Positions 20,232-30,382 of a stretch of 44,547 bases of DNA are shown piece by piece. Under the pieces are notes generated by a model. That model was not told where the DNA came from. It did no database searches and saw only the letters and a list, made by a program, of their open reading frames with translations. The stretch covers positions 1-44,547 of the forward strand of contig JARBJD010000474.1 of the NCBI GenBank assembly GCA_033064195.1. Reading direction: 5' to 3'. The translations under genes and the position numbers were made by a program. How positions within the stretch are numbered: the first letter of the stretch is position 1; each line of letters begins with the position of its first letter. Source of the stretch: Blattamonas nauphoetae. Lineage: Eukaryota > Preaxostyla > Oxymonadida.

Positions 20232-20839
20232 TCCTCATTTCACTTCTCTAATTTCAAATGTTGCTTTTGAGTGTGAAAGTCTGTCATTATGGGCAGTGGT
20301 CAGGATCTTGATGACAACAGTGATCCAATGATTAAGATGAATCAAACACTTCCTTCCATCTTATTTTAGACGTTTCTTGTTTGGAGAGTTTGCTTGACAG
20401 CGAATTCACTTTTCTATTCAGACAATCCCAGATCATGTCTGTTGTATGTGTTATCTCCAGATTTTATGGTGCTCAAACCAACTAATTCTCCCTTTTTCCT
20501 CTATTCAGGCACTTTTGAAGAAAGATTGATGAATGTATCCCTCGTTGCATTGGTATTTTTGTCAGTCGTCCGTCTTGTCGAACCAAACAACAATTTCCAT
20601 CTATATAGCGAAATCTGTCTCGCACACACGTCAACATGTGTATTTCTTTCGGATTGCCATGATATACTGATCAATCCTGGAAAAAACAAGCATCACAAAA
20701 ACCAGGTCCTTCTTCTTCACACTCTCATCTTTTTTTGATATTTTACCAACTCATTCTACTTCTAGTCAGATCGATACCTGACAAAAATCGATTTAAAAGA
20801 GGATAGAGATGTGATATGTTCACGATGGACATTTTGATC
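20232..20839. other. No supported gene
   Basis: A/T-rich sequence with one 114-codon open frame (20394-20738) that lacks an ATG at its head and has no recognisable motif. I see no repeat or RNA gene. Confidence 0.4.
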
Positions 20840-22480
20840 CCTGGTCATGTCCCCTCACAATATTTATGGGTAAATTTCATGGAACCAATTCAAGGATTTG
20901 GCCAGACTTCTGACCTTCAGTATTTGGCAAAACGGATAAAAAAATGGCAATAGATGCTCTGGGAGAACGATTCGAAGATGTCTTCATTTAAATTTTTTGA
21001 AAATACACAAAGGGGCGTGCCGATTTATGAGCGAATTTTTTCGAAGATTCTTGGTATTCTATTCTACTTTATTCGCATATTCTTCTGAAGATTCTGATCT
21101 TGAAACACTGAAGGAACAAGGAAAAGCATACAAAATGATGGAAAAACATGACAAGATCTTACTGCTTCAAACTGTGGTGAATCGGTGGACACTCCAGGAT
21201 TTTCAATTTGCCGGTTTTGAAATCAATCGAGATCATCTCAAACAGCCCAAGCGGTGCCGGAAGACTGGCGAATACGCTCATCATCCCAAAAAGTGCCCCC
21301 CAAACCGTCAGAAATATACCTGTGATGACATGCTCCAACTATTCCAATGATTCTCGGCTAATACAAGCGATAGTTGTCAGTCCCAACTGTCGAAAATGCG
21401 ACCAACTTTCGAGCAGTGCTGTGTTGCGTTTGGTCCAGATCCTCCTCGTCCATCTCCTAATTTTGCCCTCATCTACAATCCATTCACTGCCCATGAATGG
21501 ATCTGGGAGAAGAGGGTGATCTCAAGAACAAAATCAAACCTGTTCCAGCAATTCAAGAGGGATCATCCAAATTCTATTTTCAAAATCAGGACATTCTATA
21601 AGGTCGTCAAAAATATCAAAAAAGCAAAAAAAAGAACTGATGTTTGCGTTCGATGTGATCGTCTCGGCTATCTCATCAATCGAAAGGCACAGATCGAAAG
21701 TGAAGGAAGAACATTTCCCATTGAACTTCAAGATGAGGTAGAAGTGCTTCAACTACATCAAAAACATGCTTCGGTACAACGGTTAACTATTGAAAACGAA
21801 ATACGCAAAGCAGCAAAGAATTATTCACATTCCAACAAATTCCGCATTTGGGAGTCTTTGTGGAATCCAAAACCGAGGAGCAAGAGATCGAGACGACCCA
21901 CAGAAATTATTGTTCGCCGATCTTGAACCATGACGGCTTTTTCGTTCTTGACGTTCTGGACCATCTTCTCTCCACGAACCCATTCACGACTGCAACTAAA
22001 ATCACGTTCATTTTTGACACTGGGCCACATTTCAGGAATAAAGTGGTCCTGCATTACCTCCTCTCGTTCTTTACTCCAAAGCTCTTGCGGAAGCAAATTA
22101 CGGTCAGGTTTTACAACGAATGCCATGGTAAGTCTCGAGTCGACTCGGCATTCGGCAATCTAGTCAATGTCGTATAGGACAACCTGGGGGAGTCTGTGAT
22201 CTCATCAATTTCTGAGTTTATTCTTTTCCTTCGAACTCTTCAACAGACCACTCCACTCATTCACAATCATCTTTTCATCGAATTCCTTCCGCCAGCACCA
22301 AAGACCGTGAAAGCACTCAAAATGGCAGGCATCTCTTTTTACCTGAATTACGAAAAGGATGGAATGGGATTCAGGGCCACTGGCTTGATCTTCAATGATC
22401 ATCCAGTTTGGGACAATTTAGTACTGAATACAGCCAGCGTTTCAATGTCAAACCATGGAGAGAACAATGAATACAATTAA
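20840..22480 (+). pseudogene. Decayed DDE-type DNA transposase, family unassigned
   Basis: Successive frames read as one protein. Near 21120-21340: MEKHDKILLLQTVVNRWTLQ, DFQFAGFEINRDHLKQ and KRCRKTGEYAHHPKKCPPN. From 21480: NPFTAHEWIWEKRVISRTKS and IFKIRTFYKVVKNIKKAKKR, then a zinc-type CVRCDRLG. From 21930, in a third frame: DGFFVLDVLDHLLSTNPF, ITFIFDTGPHFRNKVVLHYL and VRFYNECHGKSRVDSAFGNL. The D.GPHFRN and HGKSRVD..FG blocks look like the second and third catalytic regions of a DDE nuclease. It stops at 22175 and resumes in the same frame to 22480. I cannot place it in a named superfamily. At least three frame changes and one in-frame stop make it dead. No inverted ends were found. Confidence 0.55.
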
Positions 22481-22811
22481 AGATCGCGAAAACGAGACAA
22501 CACCAGAAAAAAAACGAAATGATCGAGGTCGAAGACGTTCCAGATCATCAACTCCAGACGACAAAACTTTCAGTGATGAAGGCCCTGAGTCTGATCATTC
22601 TCCAAGCTCAGTTTCACCCGAGACTGAATTGAGAAGATCAGCTTTCTTTGAAAAGTTGGAGAGAATGGACAACGAGCTTACAGTTTTCCTCAAAATCTCA
22701 GAAACAACGTCAAACTCTTCGCAAACGAGCTCGAGCACGAGTATAATCCAGAGTTTGTCACTTCAATCCACTTTATTAAATATGCAACTCAATTATTGTA
22801 GGAATTCGTGA
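22455..22811 (+). CDS. Small polar open frame, unknown
   Basis: The frame starts at an ATG and gives a charged, serine-rich chain (TPEKKRNDRGRRRSRSSTPD, SDEGPESDHSPSSVSP) followed by a short helical part (RRSAFFEKLERMDNELTVFL). It overlaps the end of the decayed transposase, and may be an accessory frame of the same element or chance. Its low-complexity composition gives no family. Confidence 0.25.
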   Translation: MERTMNTIKDRENETTPEKKRNDRGRRRSRSSTPDDKTFSDEGPESDHSPSSVSPETELRRSAFFEKLERMDNELTVFLKISETTSNSSQTSSSTSIIQSLSLQSTLLNMQLNYCRNS

Positions 22812-23039
22812 AGAAAAAACCACAGAGAGTTGAGATTCCACGGAGGGGACATCCTAATTGCAAGTTCCCATATAATGCTGTCTTTGTCTCATTGCGTTTC
22901 TCGACTGTCAATTTATTCAGAATTGGGGATGGATTCCCTTTAAGAAAATGATCATCGTATCAATTTCTCTCCCCTCCTTCCACAACCCGGATATTTATCA
23001 AAACCCGTTCGTTTTTTCTCTCTCTCCTCTTCAGTCCTA
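22812..23039. other. No supported gene
   Basis: A/T-rich spacer with pyrimidine runs near 23010-23040. Nothing recognisable. Confidence 0.35.
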
Positions 23040-23230
23040 AACTTTGGGAAATTCCTTTTGTCTATATCCGTTGAGAGAGATCTCCGTCGGGCTGTCCTTT
23101 TTTTCCATGTTTGTTTTTAGTCTTCCGAAAACCGTGAAATCACAGGGTGATTGATCTGGTGAGTACTGGGGATTGGAACATAATCTATTCAAAAAACACT
23201 ATCCATCACATTTTTCGTCCAATGATTACT
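23040..23230 (-). pseudogene. Mariner transposase fragment (DD34D C-terminal block)
   Basis: On the minus strand the stretch around 23085-23176 reads NPQYSPDQSPCDFTVFGRLK, which matches the YSPDLAPCDF..F..LK block holding the last catalytic aspartate of mariner transposases. Protein-like reading goes on for about 20 residues (TNMEKKDSPTEISLNGY). Upstream of it the frame is disturbed, so only a short, worn piece is left. Confidence 0.6.
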
Positions 23231-23663
23231 TGTCCATAGATTGCGCTTGTTCTGATTCAGAATCTGAAGGTTTTTCCTCGATTCTGTCACACTTATCAAT
23301 ATCTGATCGTTAATTACGATTTAAGGGGTTTCTTTTATATACACTTTTTTGTGAGGGATGTACTTCTTCATTGGCGGAGCACAGTGATCCGAGACTTTTG
23401 TGGTTGTTCCGCTAGTTTCTTTTCAGAGAGATGTGGATCTCTTTCCATCTCAACTCCGAATCGCTGTTTGTACAGATAATTCATCTGTTTGGTATGTGTG
23501 CAACACTTCTTTTCTTCACCAACTCACTGTTCTCTTGTTGAATTGCGGTCTCATGAATGTCCCAATAGCGTGTTTTTTTTCCATTCAACACGAAGAACTG
23601 TGAGTGGGTGAAGAAAAACAATGTCACACAGAGATCAGACATAGGGAATATAATTTAAAAAAA
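23231..23663. other. No supported gene
   Basis: This A/T-rich stretch may include the worn N-terminal half of the mariner fragment on the minus strand, but no motif is clear. Confidence 0.3.
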
Positions 23664-24218
23664 ATGGTCTCGGAGATATTTTTGGAAGTGAGAACAATTA
23701 GGAAAAAAGAAAAGAAAATTGTGCAAAATGTGAGTGTGACATGTGAAAGGAGGAATGTTGAATCAATGATTGTCTTCTCCAACTTTTTGACATCAAAAAA
23801 AGTTCGAGGATCCAAATCAGAAATCCTGACTCACAACTCCAATCAGAGTTCAGTCCAATGCGCCGATAATATTGTTGAATTGCTTCTGGAACCTATCTTG
23901 GAGAGATCAAATTACATTTCTTTGCCTAGAGATACTGTTGTGTTTGAAGTCTGGTGGTTGAACTTTTCTACGATGTCACAAATTCATACCCATGTCACCA
24001 CTCCGAGCATTTTCATTCATCCAGGTAGTAGGGTTGAAAAAAACTATAGTTGTCAAACGAAGAATCACAACGTGGCTCCAATCCAAAATGCAAGAGTCAA
24101 GAGGAAACCTCAAAATATACCAGGTATTTCTTTCTATGTTGTTTTTTGTCGAGAATCATATGATTTTTTTCCGATATTTGCAGATATATGGTATTTTTGG
24201 TACAAAATTCTGTATTAA
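23664..24218 (+). CDS. Unknown 184-aa open frame
   Basis: Counting from the first ATG the frame gives MVSEIFLEVRTIRKKEKKIV, then NVESMIVFSNFLTSKKVRG and NIVELLLEPILERSNYISLP. The end is hydrophobic and aromatic (ISFYVVFCRESYDFFPIFAD). The strand is A/T-rich and the frame lies inside the transposon graveyard. I recognise no domain; a remnant of a mobile element is as likely as a gene. Confidence 0.25.
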   Translation: MVSEIFLEVRTIRKKEKKIVQNVSVTCERRNVESMIVFSNFLTSKKVRGSKSEILTHNSNQSSVQCADNIVELLLEPILERSNYISLPRDTVVFEVWWLNFSTMSQIHTHVTTPSIFIHPGSRVEKNYSCQTKNHNVAPIQNARVKRKPQNIPGISFYVVFCRESYDFFPIFADIWYFWYKILY

Positions 24219-25058
24219 ATGATCATTGATCTAAAAAACGATACTGTGAAAAATCTCATACAAAGAGGAGAATTTCGAAGTCCATCTCAACAATGCAATC
24301 AGTTTCTTCGCCAATCAGAGCTCCAGTCGAATCAATTTGACTGAAGAATACTTGTTCCGAAGTCGGCTGATGTGAGGAATCTGAATCGTCGTCGGAAGAG
24401 CGTTTCAGGTCCTCATTCTTCTTTGGAAACCGTTTTTTCGATGAATTTCATATCTTTCCGCTCTGTTTGAGGAACTGGTCGAGGAATTCGAGTTTCACTT
24501 TCATCAGTCGTTCCTGTTTTCTCATGTTTATGTCGATTGTCTTCAATCTTTTCCCTTGCCGATGATGCCGCCATCTGTTCCTGAACTCGGGATCTATGAT
24601 AACGTGTCTGCTGATGGGACATGTGTGGAAGAGCAAAGATTGACTAGAGAGTCGTCAGAAGAGAGGAGAAGCGATTGAATTTATTTATTTGTACATTTCT
24701 GCAACAAGAACAGATATTTAAAGGGTATCATTGTGACCCATACAACCAATATCGAACAGATTCTGTGATCAATCTTGGAGGAACTTGCTGAATAGTTCCC
24801 ATCTCTCCACTCTCCCCACACACACATTTCATCTTCCCGGAAGATCCTTGCTCGGAGAAGATCCTCCAGCTCGTTCCCATTCAGGTTGAAAACGAAAAGA
24901 ACCTGAGCCTGGTAGTTGTACTGATATTTTTGAGTGAGATGTATGCCACCTCGCTCATTGATTCGTGGGAATTATTCTGAGAAGGGGATGAGGCACATCA
25001 AGAAATGGCGGAGGGTGATTGTGTGTTCCTTTCAACCATCTAAATCTCCATTTTTCTT
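24219..25058. other. Transposon-rich spacer without a clear gene
   Basis: A 69-codon polar frame on the minus strand (24413-24622; RHKHEKTGTTDESETRIPRP) and another protein-like stretch around 24770-24880 on the minus strand (NGNELEDLLRARIF, then in a second frame TIQQVPPRLITESVRYWLYG) suggest worn coding remains. I cannot name them. Confidence 0.3.
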
Positions 25059-25400
25059 CTATTTCACGCCAAAGTGTAAGCTCAAACTGGCGACCTTTGG
25101 TGTGTGTGGTTGAGCATCGTTCTGGTTCAGCAACGAACCTTTTGGATCGACAGATACATCCAGATTTGAAGAATCGTTTTCGAGATTATTGTATGATTGC
25201 GAGCTTCTCGCCTGTTCTGATATGGCATACATCAAGCTCCTTGATGTTTTCATGGCAGGAGTCACAACGAATTGTTCCAGGGGTATCGTTCGACTGACGC
25301 TTCTTCTGTCATTCAGCAGGAATATCCATTGATCTATTCCGAAAGAAGCACCCCAAATCATCGAAGTGTCATTTACCCGGTTCGTGTCAGCAACCCGGAA
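25059..25400 (-). pseudogene. Mariner transposase fragment (central catalytic part)
   Basis: The minus strand reads VNDTSMIWGASFGIDQWIFL, the position of the mariner block that usually reads MVWGAIS, followed about 70 residues later by LLNQNDAQPHTPKVAS, which fits the second catalytic motif LQQDNAPPHT. Between them is RTIPLEQFVVTPAMK. The spacing agrees with a mariner catalytic core. The head and the last catalytic block are missing or scrambled, so this is a fragment of a different copy from those at 23.1 and 26.7 kb. Confidence 0.5.
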
Positions 25401-25979
25401 CCTGGGGTTGAAACAACTCTATTTCTGTCTCTTATTTCAATCGTTCGATGAAACAAATCACAGATGCTTGTGTTCGGAGGATCAAAATGTCTTGATCGAC
25501 AAAACAGGTTCGATCAGAACATCATTTCGCAATAGTGGTCTTTGATGTTGTCACAGTTTTTCTGAGAATTCCTCAACATAATACTCAAGGTACGTGAACT
25601 GATTGAAGAAAAGAACAAAACAAACTGCTCTTCCTTTCCAACCCCATCTTCTTAATCTCCAACTCAATCATAAGCATGTCATCACCGACCCGTTCTTTTG
25701 AGCACGTTGGAAAGTGCATGAAGAGAGGAAGTTGCCCATTAGAGAGACCCGATGAAGTCGAGAAGATGAGAAGACAAGTCGAATGATCAGGAAGAAAGCA
25801 GCTCCCAGCAAAAAAATGATGTGCGATGATTAAAAATGTAAAAGAACCCGACAAATGAAAAGAATCCGGTCGGTCTGGTTCTGAGGGAGATCTGGTGGAG
25901 GGGATCCACTCATTTATTCTCATGTATCACTCAATGACTTCAGTTAGCTCGTTGTATTTCTGGAAAGAAGAGTCATTCC
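25401..25979. other. No supported gene
   Basis: Mixed A/T-rich sequence with one 112-codon minus-strand frame (25585-25923) of no recognisable family. No repeat found. Confidence 0.35.
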
Positions 25980-26510
25980 AAAAGAAATCCGACTTAGAGT
26001 GTGTTCTTTCAAGATTGCGTCATAATAGCTGGAAGAATGCTGCCGTTTAACTTTGTTGATTTGTGGAACGATTGATGTCCTCTTTCAAAAGAAAAGGACT
26101 GTTGGGATTACCAAAACAACTCCATTGGCTGCGACAATTGATAAGTCCACTGATTTCACATCCACAACAATGCTATGTGTGAATCTCAGATTTCTTATTG
26201 AGGGAGAAATAGAGGTGCTCCTTGATGGCCTAGAGGAGATGTCTGAAGGCTCCAACGGAGTCCAGCTCTTCCAATCATTTTTTTCAGTAATAACTCAGGC
26301 AGACCATACTTTGGAACAGATTGTTTGTGTCACCACTGACGGTGACCCAGCAATGGTCGGCCCTCAAAAGGGATCCAGATCAAAAGACGGCTCAACCTTG
26401 TTCCTTCTTTCAGAATCCCACAAGTTTCCTCCGTTCAGCATCTCTTGATTTTATCCTCGACAATCGATCTTTCCCATGGAAGACTATGCAATCTGCTGAA
26501 TTATCGTAGT
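25980..26510 (+). pseudogene. hAT transposase fragment
   Basis: From about 26100 the frame reads TPLAATIDKSTDFTSTTMLC, the hAT catalytic block that commonly reads S.ALDESTDI.D.AQL. It is followed by FLIEGEIEVLLDGLEEMSEG and then by IVCVTTDGDPAMVGPQKG, the well-conserved VTTDGAPAMVG motif. After 26440 protein-like reading continues in other frames (FILDNRSFPWKTMQ). The N-terminal zinc finger and the dimerisation domain are not visible. It is a worn middle part of a hAT transposase and could be from the kind of autonomous element that once moved the 18336-19974 copy, though nothing links them directly. Confidence 0.65.
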
Positions 26511-26694
26511 CTGAAAGTAGTGAAATATGGGGTTGTGACGATAAACTTGCTCAGTGGTTTCCTCTTACACAAGAAGGATTCAGCATGTTTCAGTTAAGAA
26601 GTGAATCATACATATGAAAAACTGACTTTTCTCCACACTTCAATTTTTTCGAAAACTTAGAGAAAAGTCGAGATGATCAACCCATGGAGCAAAA

Positions 26695-27487
26695 ATGTCA
26701 ACCAAAAGTGTACGAATCAGAAACAGAACAGACCATATAAGAACACAATCTCAAAATATGACAACAAACCTCCTGGCCGACCTCGAGATATTTGAAAAGA
26801 AATGGTTCTTCGAAGAGTTGTTCTCGAGCATGGATCGTATTCAATCGCCAAGATTGCAAAAATCGCTGCGGTAGATCGAAAAACAGTTGCGGATGTCGTG
26901 TATCGACGAATGATTTTTATCAAACTAACATCATACACCGTTCCACATCCACTAACCCAACAACAAAAGGTGGATAGAGTGAACAAGGCAACCCAGCTCG
27001 TCCAGACACTTCGCCAACATACCCCGTTCAAATATCGATCTGCATTCACTGGTGTCGAATCTAACTTCTCTTTTTCTTTCGATCATCCTTTCCTGTGGGG
27101 CTTGCGGGGAGCCCAGCATCTTTTCAGGATCAACCCACTCCATCGCGGTCGAAAAAACATGTATATCCTGTTCTTTGGAGTCTTTCATACTCTATTTCTC
27201 GAGCCGTTTCCTGAAGGAGATCGTATGAATACACACAGTTTCATCAACACTTGTCTCCATGTGACTTCGCGATCTTCCCAATCTTGAAGCTTCGATTAAT
27301 TGGCAGACGATTCACTACTATTCAATCTCTCACACGTGCAATTCTTGCAGAAATGGAATGCATCTCATCATTACAACGAATCCACATCTTCCAGAATTGG
27401 ATTAAGCGATGTGATCATGTCATCAGACGCGGTGGCAAAAATTATGATAAAGGTCTTCGTTTGTTTTTGTATCCATTCGAACCCTAG
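26695..27487 (+). pseudogene. Mariner-type transposase, decayed but nearly full length
   Basis: An ATG at 26695 gives MSTKSVRIRNRTDHIRTQSQ; a second frame continues with PPGRPRDI, the GRPR linker, then after an in-frame TGA VLEHGSYSIAKIAKIAAVDR KTVADVV, a helix-turn-helix that binds the element's ends. Around 27020 comes RSAFTGVESNFSFSFD and near 27160 MYILFFGVFHTLFLEPFPEG. The last frame, from 27251, reads SPCDFAIFPILKLRLIGRRF and ends FQNWIKRCDHVIRRGGKNYD, the usual mariner C-terminus. At least two frame changes and one stop make it inactive. I found no inverted ends matching each other around it. Confidence 0.7.
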
Positions 27488-28130
27488 AGGAAGAACGTCT
27501 TCATGCGAGACGACTAAATCGAGCGAACAGAGAATTAGTCCGTGATGATCACGATCAGAAAAATCTTGATCAATACATCACACATTTCCAGGTAGTTGCA
27601 GTTTTTGTATGCATTACAATCATGATTACTCTGATATCCCACAATTTTCGTTAGATTCACCATATTCTCTTTATTTTTGGAGCTGCTTTCGTATCAATCC
27701 CTTTGTCCTGAATCTACCAACTCCAAACTTGATTTATCACTTTCCACTCCATCGATCAAACCAATGCGACGAAATGAGAGTTGTTCAAGTTCTTTTCGTC
27801 GACATAATTCAGACTTCAACAACATCACAGTCTGTTATCTGTCCGCGTTAGACTGGTATTCCTCCAGAACATTCTCCATCCAAACTTCTCATCATCGTCT
27901 TCTTTTTGCGATTTCGACAAACGGAACCATCTCCATCCGATCTCTAACATCCTCTTAAAAAATGTTGGAACCCTAAAAATAGAGGTTCGGAGTTTTAGGT
28001 TACGAAAGTGGAAAAAAGTGGAAATGTTTTAAAAAATACTCGGTTATTTATAAGCTTCTTGGGTTTTCATTTTACGATACTTCTTCTTAATTCGATTCTG
28101 CTTTTAGACATTCTTCCACTATCTAGTACA
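27488..28130. other. No supported gene
   Basis: A/T-rich sequence after the mariner remnant. Two overlapping frames near 27610-27958 lack any motif. Nothing else seen. Confidence 0.35.
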
Positions 28131-28570
28131 GGGTGACTTTTTATGCTTGGAAGACTCGCTCATCAATGATTGTTGAGATGTTTCCCGAAACCTGAACTGT
28201 TCCTGTGAAATGTGTCGTTTTTGTCTGGACTCTCGGGTTCGCCTGTACGTAATATGTACAACGATTTGGTCCTCTTTCATACAAAATATTCAAATCAGGT
28301 AGTATCTGAAATCGATTGTGCATCACAATAAGAGTTCGAGTTTGTTCCTACTCCAGATTTGTCATTCTCATCTTCAGCTCTTTCTCCTATTTTTGTCTTC
28401 ATTCCGACTTCATGAAGGTTCAACCCCACTCGTGCCCACCACTCTCTCCATACCTGCCTCGGAGTCGAAATTGATTGAGCTATGTTGCTTGTTTCATGAC
28501 GATCAACAAATGAGTAGTATAGAAGACGAATAGAGAACCACATTGAAAAAGTGGTCGAAAGCACTCTCAT
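28131..28570 (-). pseudogene. Possible mariner-like end plus worn coding remnant
   Basis: At 28129 stands TACAGGGTGACTTTTTATGC, a TA followed by a CAGGGTG terminus like that of the MITE at 321, though the bases after it differ. On the minus strand, reading towards this end, one frame gives RFQILPDLNILYERGPNRCT and TGTVQVSGNISTIIDERVFQ, with its stop inside the terminus, and an earlier frame gives SISTPRQVWREWWARVGL. A transposon whose gene ends inside its terminal repeat would look like this. Only one end is in view; the Polinton starts just to the right. Confidence 0.3.
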
Positions 28571-28692
28571 TTGTGATTTATTTCACAGTGACTTCGTCAA
28601 AAACAGTGATTTTCTTCATCAATTTGACGCAAAATATTGGAGCAAATTTTTGCACTTTTTCGAAAAATTTGATCACTTTTGTCGATTTTTTT

Positions 28693-28933
28693 TCATGAAA
28701 ATCAACCAGAACAAATTTTGAAGTGATCGTCAGTCTCTCAAGAAAGATGAGTCTACATAATAGAATTAAAATGTTGAAAAATATATTTATCATTTTTTTA
28801 TTTTGTACTAAATGAATGCAACCGAAATCTATAACCAAAGACGTCGAACGAATGCAAAGCAAGCGTTGATCGAGTCGATGAAAAAGGAGAATTGTGAGCT
28901 CGTTTCTGATTACATTCATGGTTCAAAACCGGT
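28693..28933 (+). repeat. Left terminal inverted repeat (visible matching part)
   Basis: These 241 bases appear as an inverse copy at 44307-44547 with no difference that I could see by eye. The match runs off the right edge of the window, so the full repeat is longer on its outer side. On the inner side similarity fades within about 25 bases. The repeat includes an A/T-rich start motif and the first 41 codons of the terminal gene. Near-identity of the two ends suggests either recent activity or ongoing conversion. Confidence 0.9.
28793..28804 (+). promoter_or_regulatory. A/T-rich start motif in left repeat
   Basis: TTTTTTTATTTT ends seven bases before the ATG at 28812. Its mirror copy stands before the terminal gene at the right end. 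Confidence 0.55.
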
Positions 28934-28976
28934 CATTTATGTTAATGAAGGCGTCACATATTTTAATAGCCAATAA
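28812..28976 (+). CDS. 54-aa duplicate head of the terminal gene
   Basis: The frame starts MNATEIYNQRRRTNAKQALI and matches the first 41 residues of the gene at the other end of the element, because this part lies within the inverted repeat. It then runs into left-end sequence and stops at 28974-28976. It is probably a by-product of the repeat, though its start motif suggests it could be transcribed. Confidence 0.4.
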   Translation: MNATEIYNQRRRTNAKQALIESMKKENCELVSDYIHGSKPVIYVNEGVTYFNSQ

Positions 28977-28989
28977 AGAGCAACCAAAA

Positions 28990-29892
28990 ATGAATCGACA
29001 AAAATACAATTCACAAATGATTGAAAAAATGATTGATCATAATCTGTCGACAATCAATGAGAATGCAGCAGTCATAAACTTACTTCAGACAGAAGTAGAA
29101 ACGAATCAGAAGGATGTCGACACACTCAAGAAGACAACAGAAGCACAGCAGACAGCGATTTCCTCAATACAAAAAGTGGTGAGCACAAATGGATCAATCA
29201 CTTGTTCAGCGGGAATAACAACACCAACAATTGGAGGATTGATCAATGTGAATGGAGCAAATTGGAATATCTCAGAAGGATCACTTCCGAAGTATCCTGG
29301 AACATATCCGGCTTCAACATTCTATTCTGGCCTTTCCATTTCACAATCAATTTCAGAAACTTCGGGAATTCAATTCAATGGTGATGGCATCGTAATGTGG
29401 TCTCCCTGTGACAGACCAGCTTTGTATTACTATGACGAGGATACTGGTTCAGGAGTGTTTTCAATATCCACAACAGGAAGTTTTTCTCAACTGTCAGACA
29501 GAAGAGTGAAGAGAAATATTGAACCATACCCAGATGTTCTTGAACAACTGAATAAAGTGGAAATTGTGCAGTATCAGTTCAACACATTCGACTCGAAGAT
29601 CAACAAAGTAACGAAACAAATTGAAAATGAAACTGACGAAGAACACTTGAAGAACTGCAAAGAGAAATGTGAATGTCTGAAGAAGGAAAGTGAGAAGAAA
29701 CACATTGGAGTGATTGCACAACAGATCCAAGAAATCTTTCCTGAAGTCGTTAATGATTCCAATCCAAACTGTCTTCAAGTTGATTATGCAGAACTCTCAT
29801 GCTTCTGTATCAAAGCAATTCAGGAATTATACTCTATCGTTGGGCAACAACATTCGATCATCAATGAACTCATACAAAAATACTCACCCTAG
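28990..29892 (+). CDS. Spike/fibre-like protein with S74 intramolecular chaperone domain
   Basis: I start at the ATG giving MNRQKYNSQMIEKMIDHNLS because codons before it belong to the terminal repeat. Residues 20-65 form a heptad coiled coil (VINLLQTEVETNQKDVDTLK). Residues 70-165 are glycine- and serine-rich with beta character. Residues 169-285 match the peptidase S74 / endosialidase chaperone domain: SDRRVKRNI at 169-177, IGVIAQQIQEIFPEVV at 239-254 and LQVDYAEL before the last helix. In phage tail spikes this domain helps trimers fold and then cuts itself off, and in the animal factor MYRF it does the same. A trimeric coiled coil plus beta region plus S74 strongly suggests a trimeric virion fibre. 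The gene ends inside a palindromic repeat, facing the next gene. Confidence 0.8.
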   Translation: MNRQKYNSQMIEKMIDHNLSTINENAAVINLLQTEVETNQKDVDTLKKTTEAQQTAISSIQKVVSTNGSITCSAGITTPTIGGLINVNGANWNISEGSLPKYPGTYPASTFYSGLSISQSISETSGIQFNGDGIVMWSPCDRPALYYYDEDTGSGVFSISTTGSFSQLSDRRVKRNIEPYPDVLEQLNKVEIVQYQFNTFDSKINKVTKQIENETDEEHLKNCKEKCECLKKESEKKHIGVIAQQIQEIFPEVVNDSNPNCLQVDYAELSCFCIKAIQELYSIVGQQHSIINELIQKYSP

Positions 29893-29920
29893 GCGGGTTC
29901 GATGACTTGCAAAGGCAAGA
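29883..29920 (-). repeat. Palindromic repeat copy 1 (between convergent genes)
   Basis: On the minus strand it reads CTTGCCTTTGCAAG, then TCATCGAACCCGCC. The first part is a hairpin with stem CTTGC/GCAAG. It supplies the stop codon of the spike-like gene and sits 12 bases before the end of the next gene on the other strand. Confidence 0.75.
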
Positions 29921-29931
29921 TAATTCACTGA

Positions 29932-30342
29932 TTAGTATTCCAACATGAGATCAACAAGAAATTCATAATACTCTTTGATTATTTTGCCATTGATTGTCTC
30001 TTGTGTTTCCATCTCGATTGATTCACCAGAACTGTCTTTGAACCAGATCTTCACAATTGACTGACGAGTAGTTAATTCCCACTTCTTTCGCTTCGCAATC
30101 TGTTCGTTACAGAAGGCAACATATGAATCATTGTGTGCGTCAGTTTGAATCCAATCACCATGGATTGTGATGTGCTGAGGAATGTCTTTTGAGATGACAG
30201 TTGAGTTACCATTAATCTCTTCTCTCACATGAATGAGTTTGCAGTCAAGGAAGTAGATGTATTTTTGTTTTCTGGAATTGGTAAAATCAGGAGGGAGTTG
30301 AGCAGTGTTTGAATTCTGAATTGAGAAATATCGCTTGACCAT
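29932..30342 (-). CDS. Polinton protein of unknown function (136 aa)
   Basis: The frame starts MVKRYFSIQNSNTAQLPPDF directly after the A/T-rich motif AAAAATAAAA (30356-30365 on the plus strand). It is a mixed alpha/beta chain (KYIYFLDCKLIHVREEING, VKIWFKDSSGESIEMETQE) without membrane segments or zinc motifs. Its place beside the capsid-like genes suggests a virion or assembly protein. I recognise no family. Confidence 0.7.
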   Translation of the reverse strand: MVKRYFSIQNSNTAQLPPDFTNSRKQKYIYFLDCKLIHVREEINGNSTVISKDIPQHITIHGDWIQTDAHNDSYVAFCNEQIAKRKKWELTTRQSIVKIWFKDSSGESIEMETQETINGKIIKEYYEFLVDLMLEY

Positions 30343-30382
30343 TTGTGATTTCTACAAAAATAAAATATCATATATGTTCTGT

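Noticed and set aside
20394-20738. 114-codon open frame as a gene
   Set aside because: No ATG at the head, no motif, and the surrounding DNA is A/T-rich transposon debris.
28578-28919. Minus-strand 113-codon frame across the left inverted repeat
   Set aside because: It runs antisense to the duplicated gene head, has no start motif and its composition follows the A/T-rich repeat.
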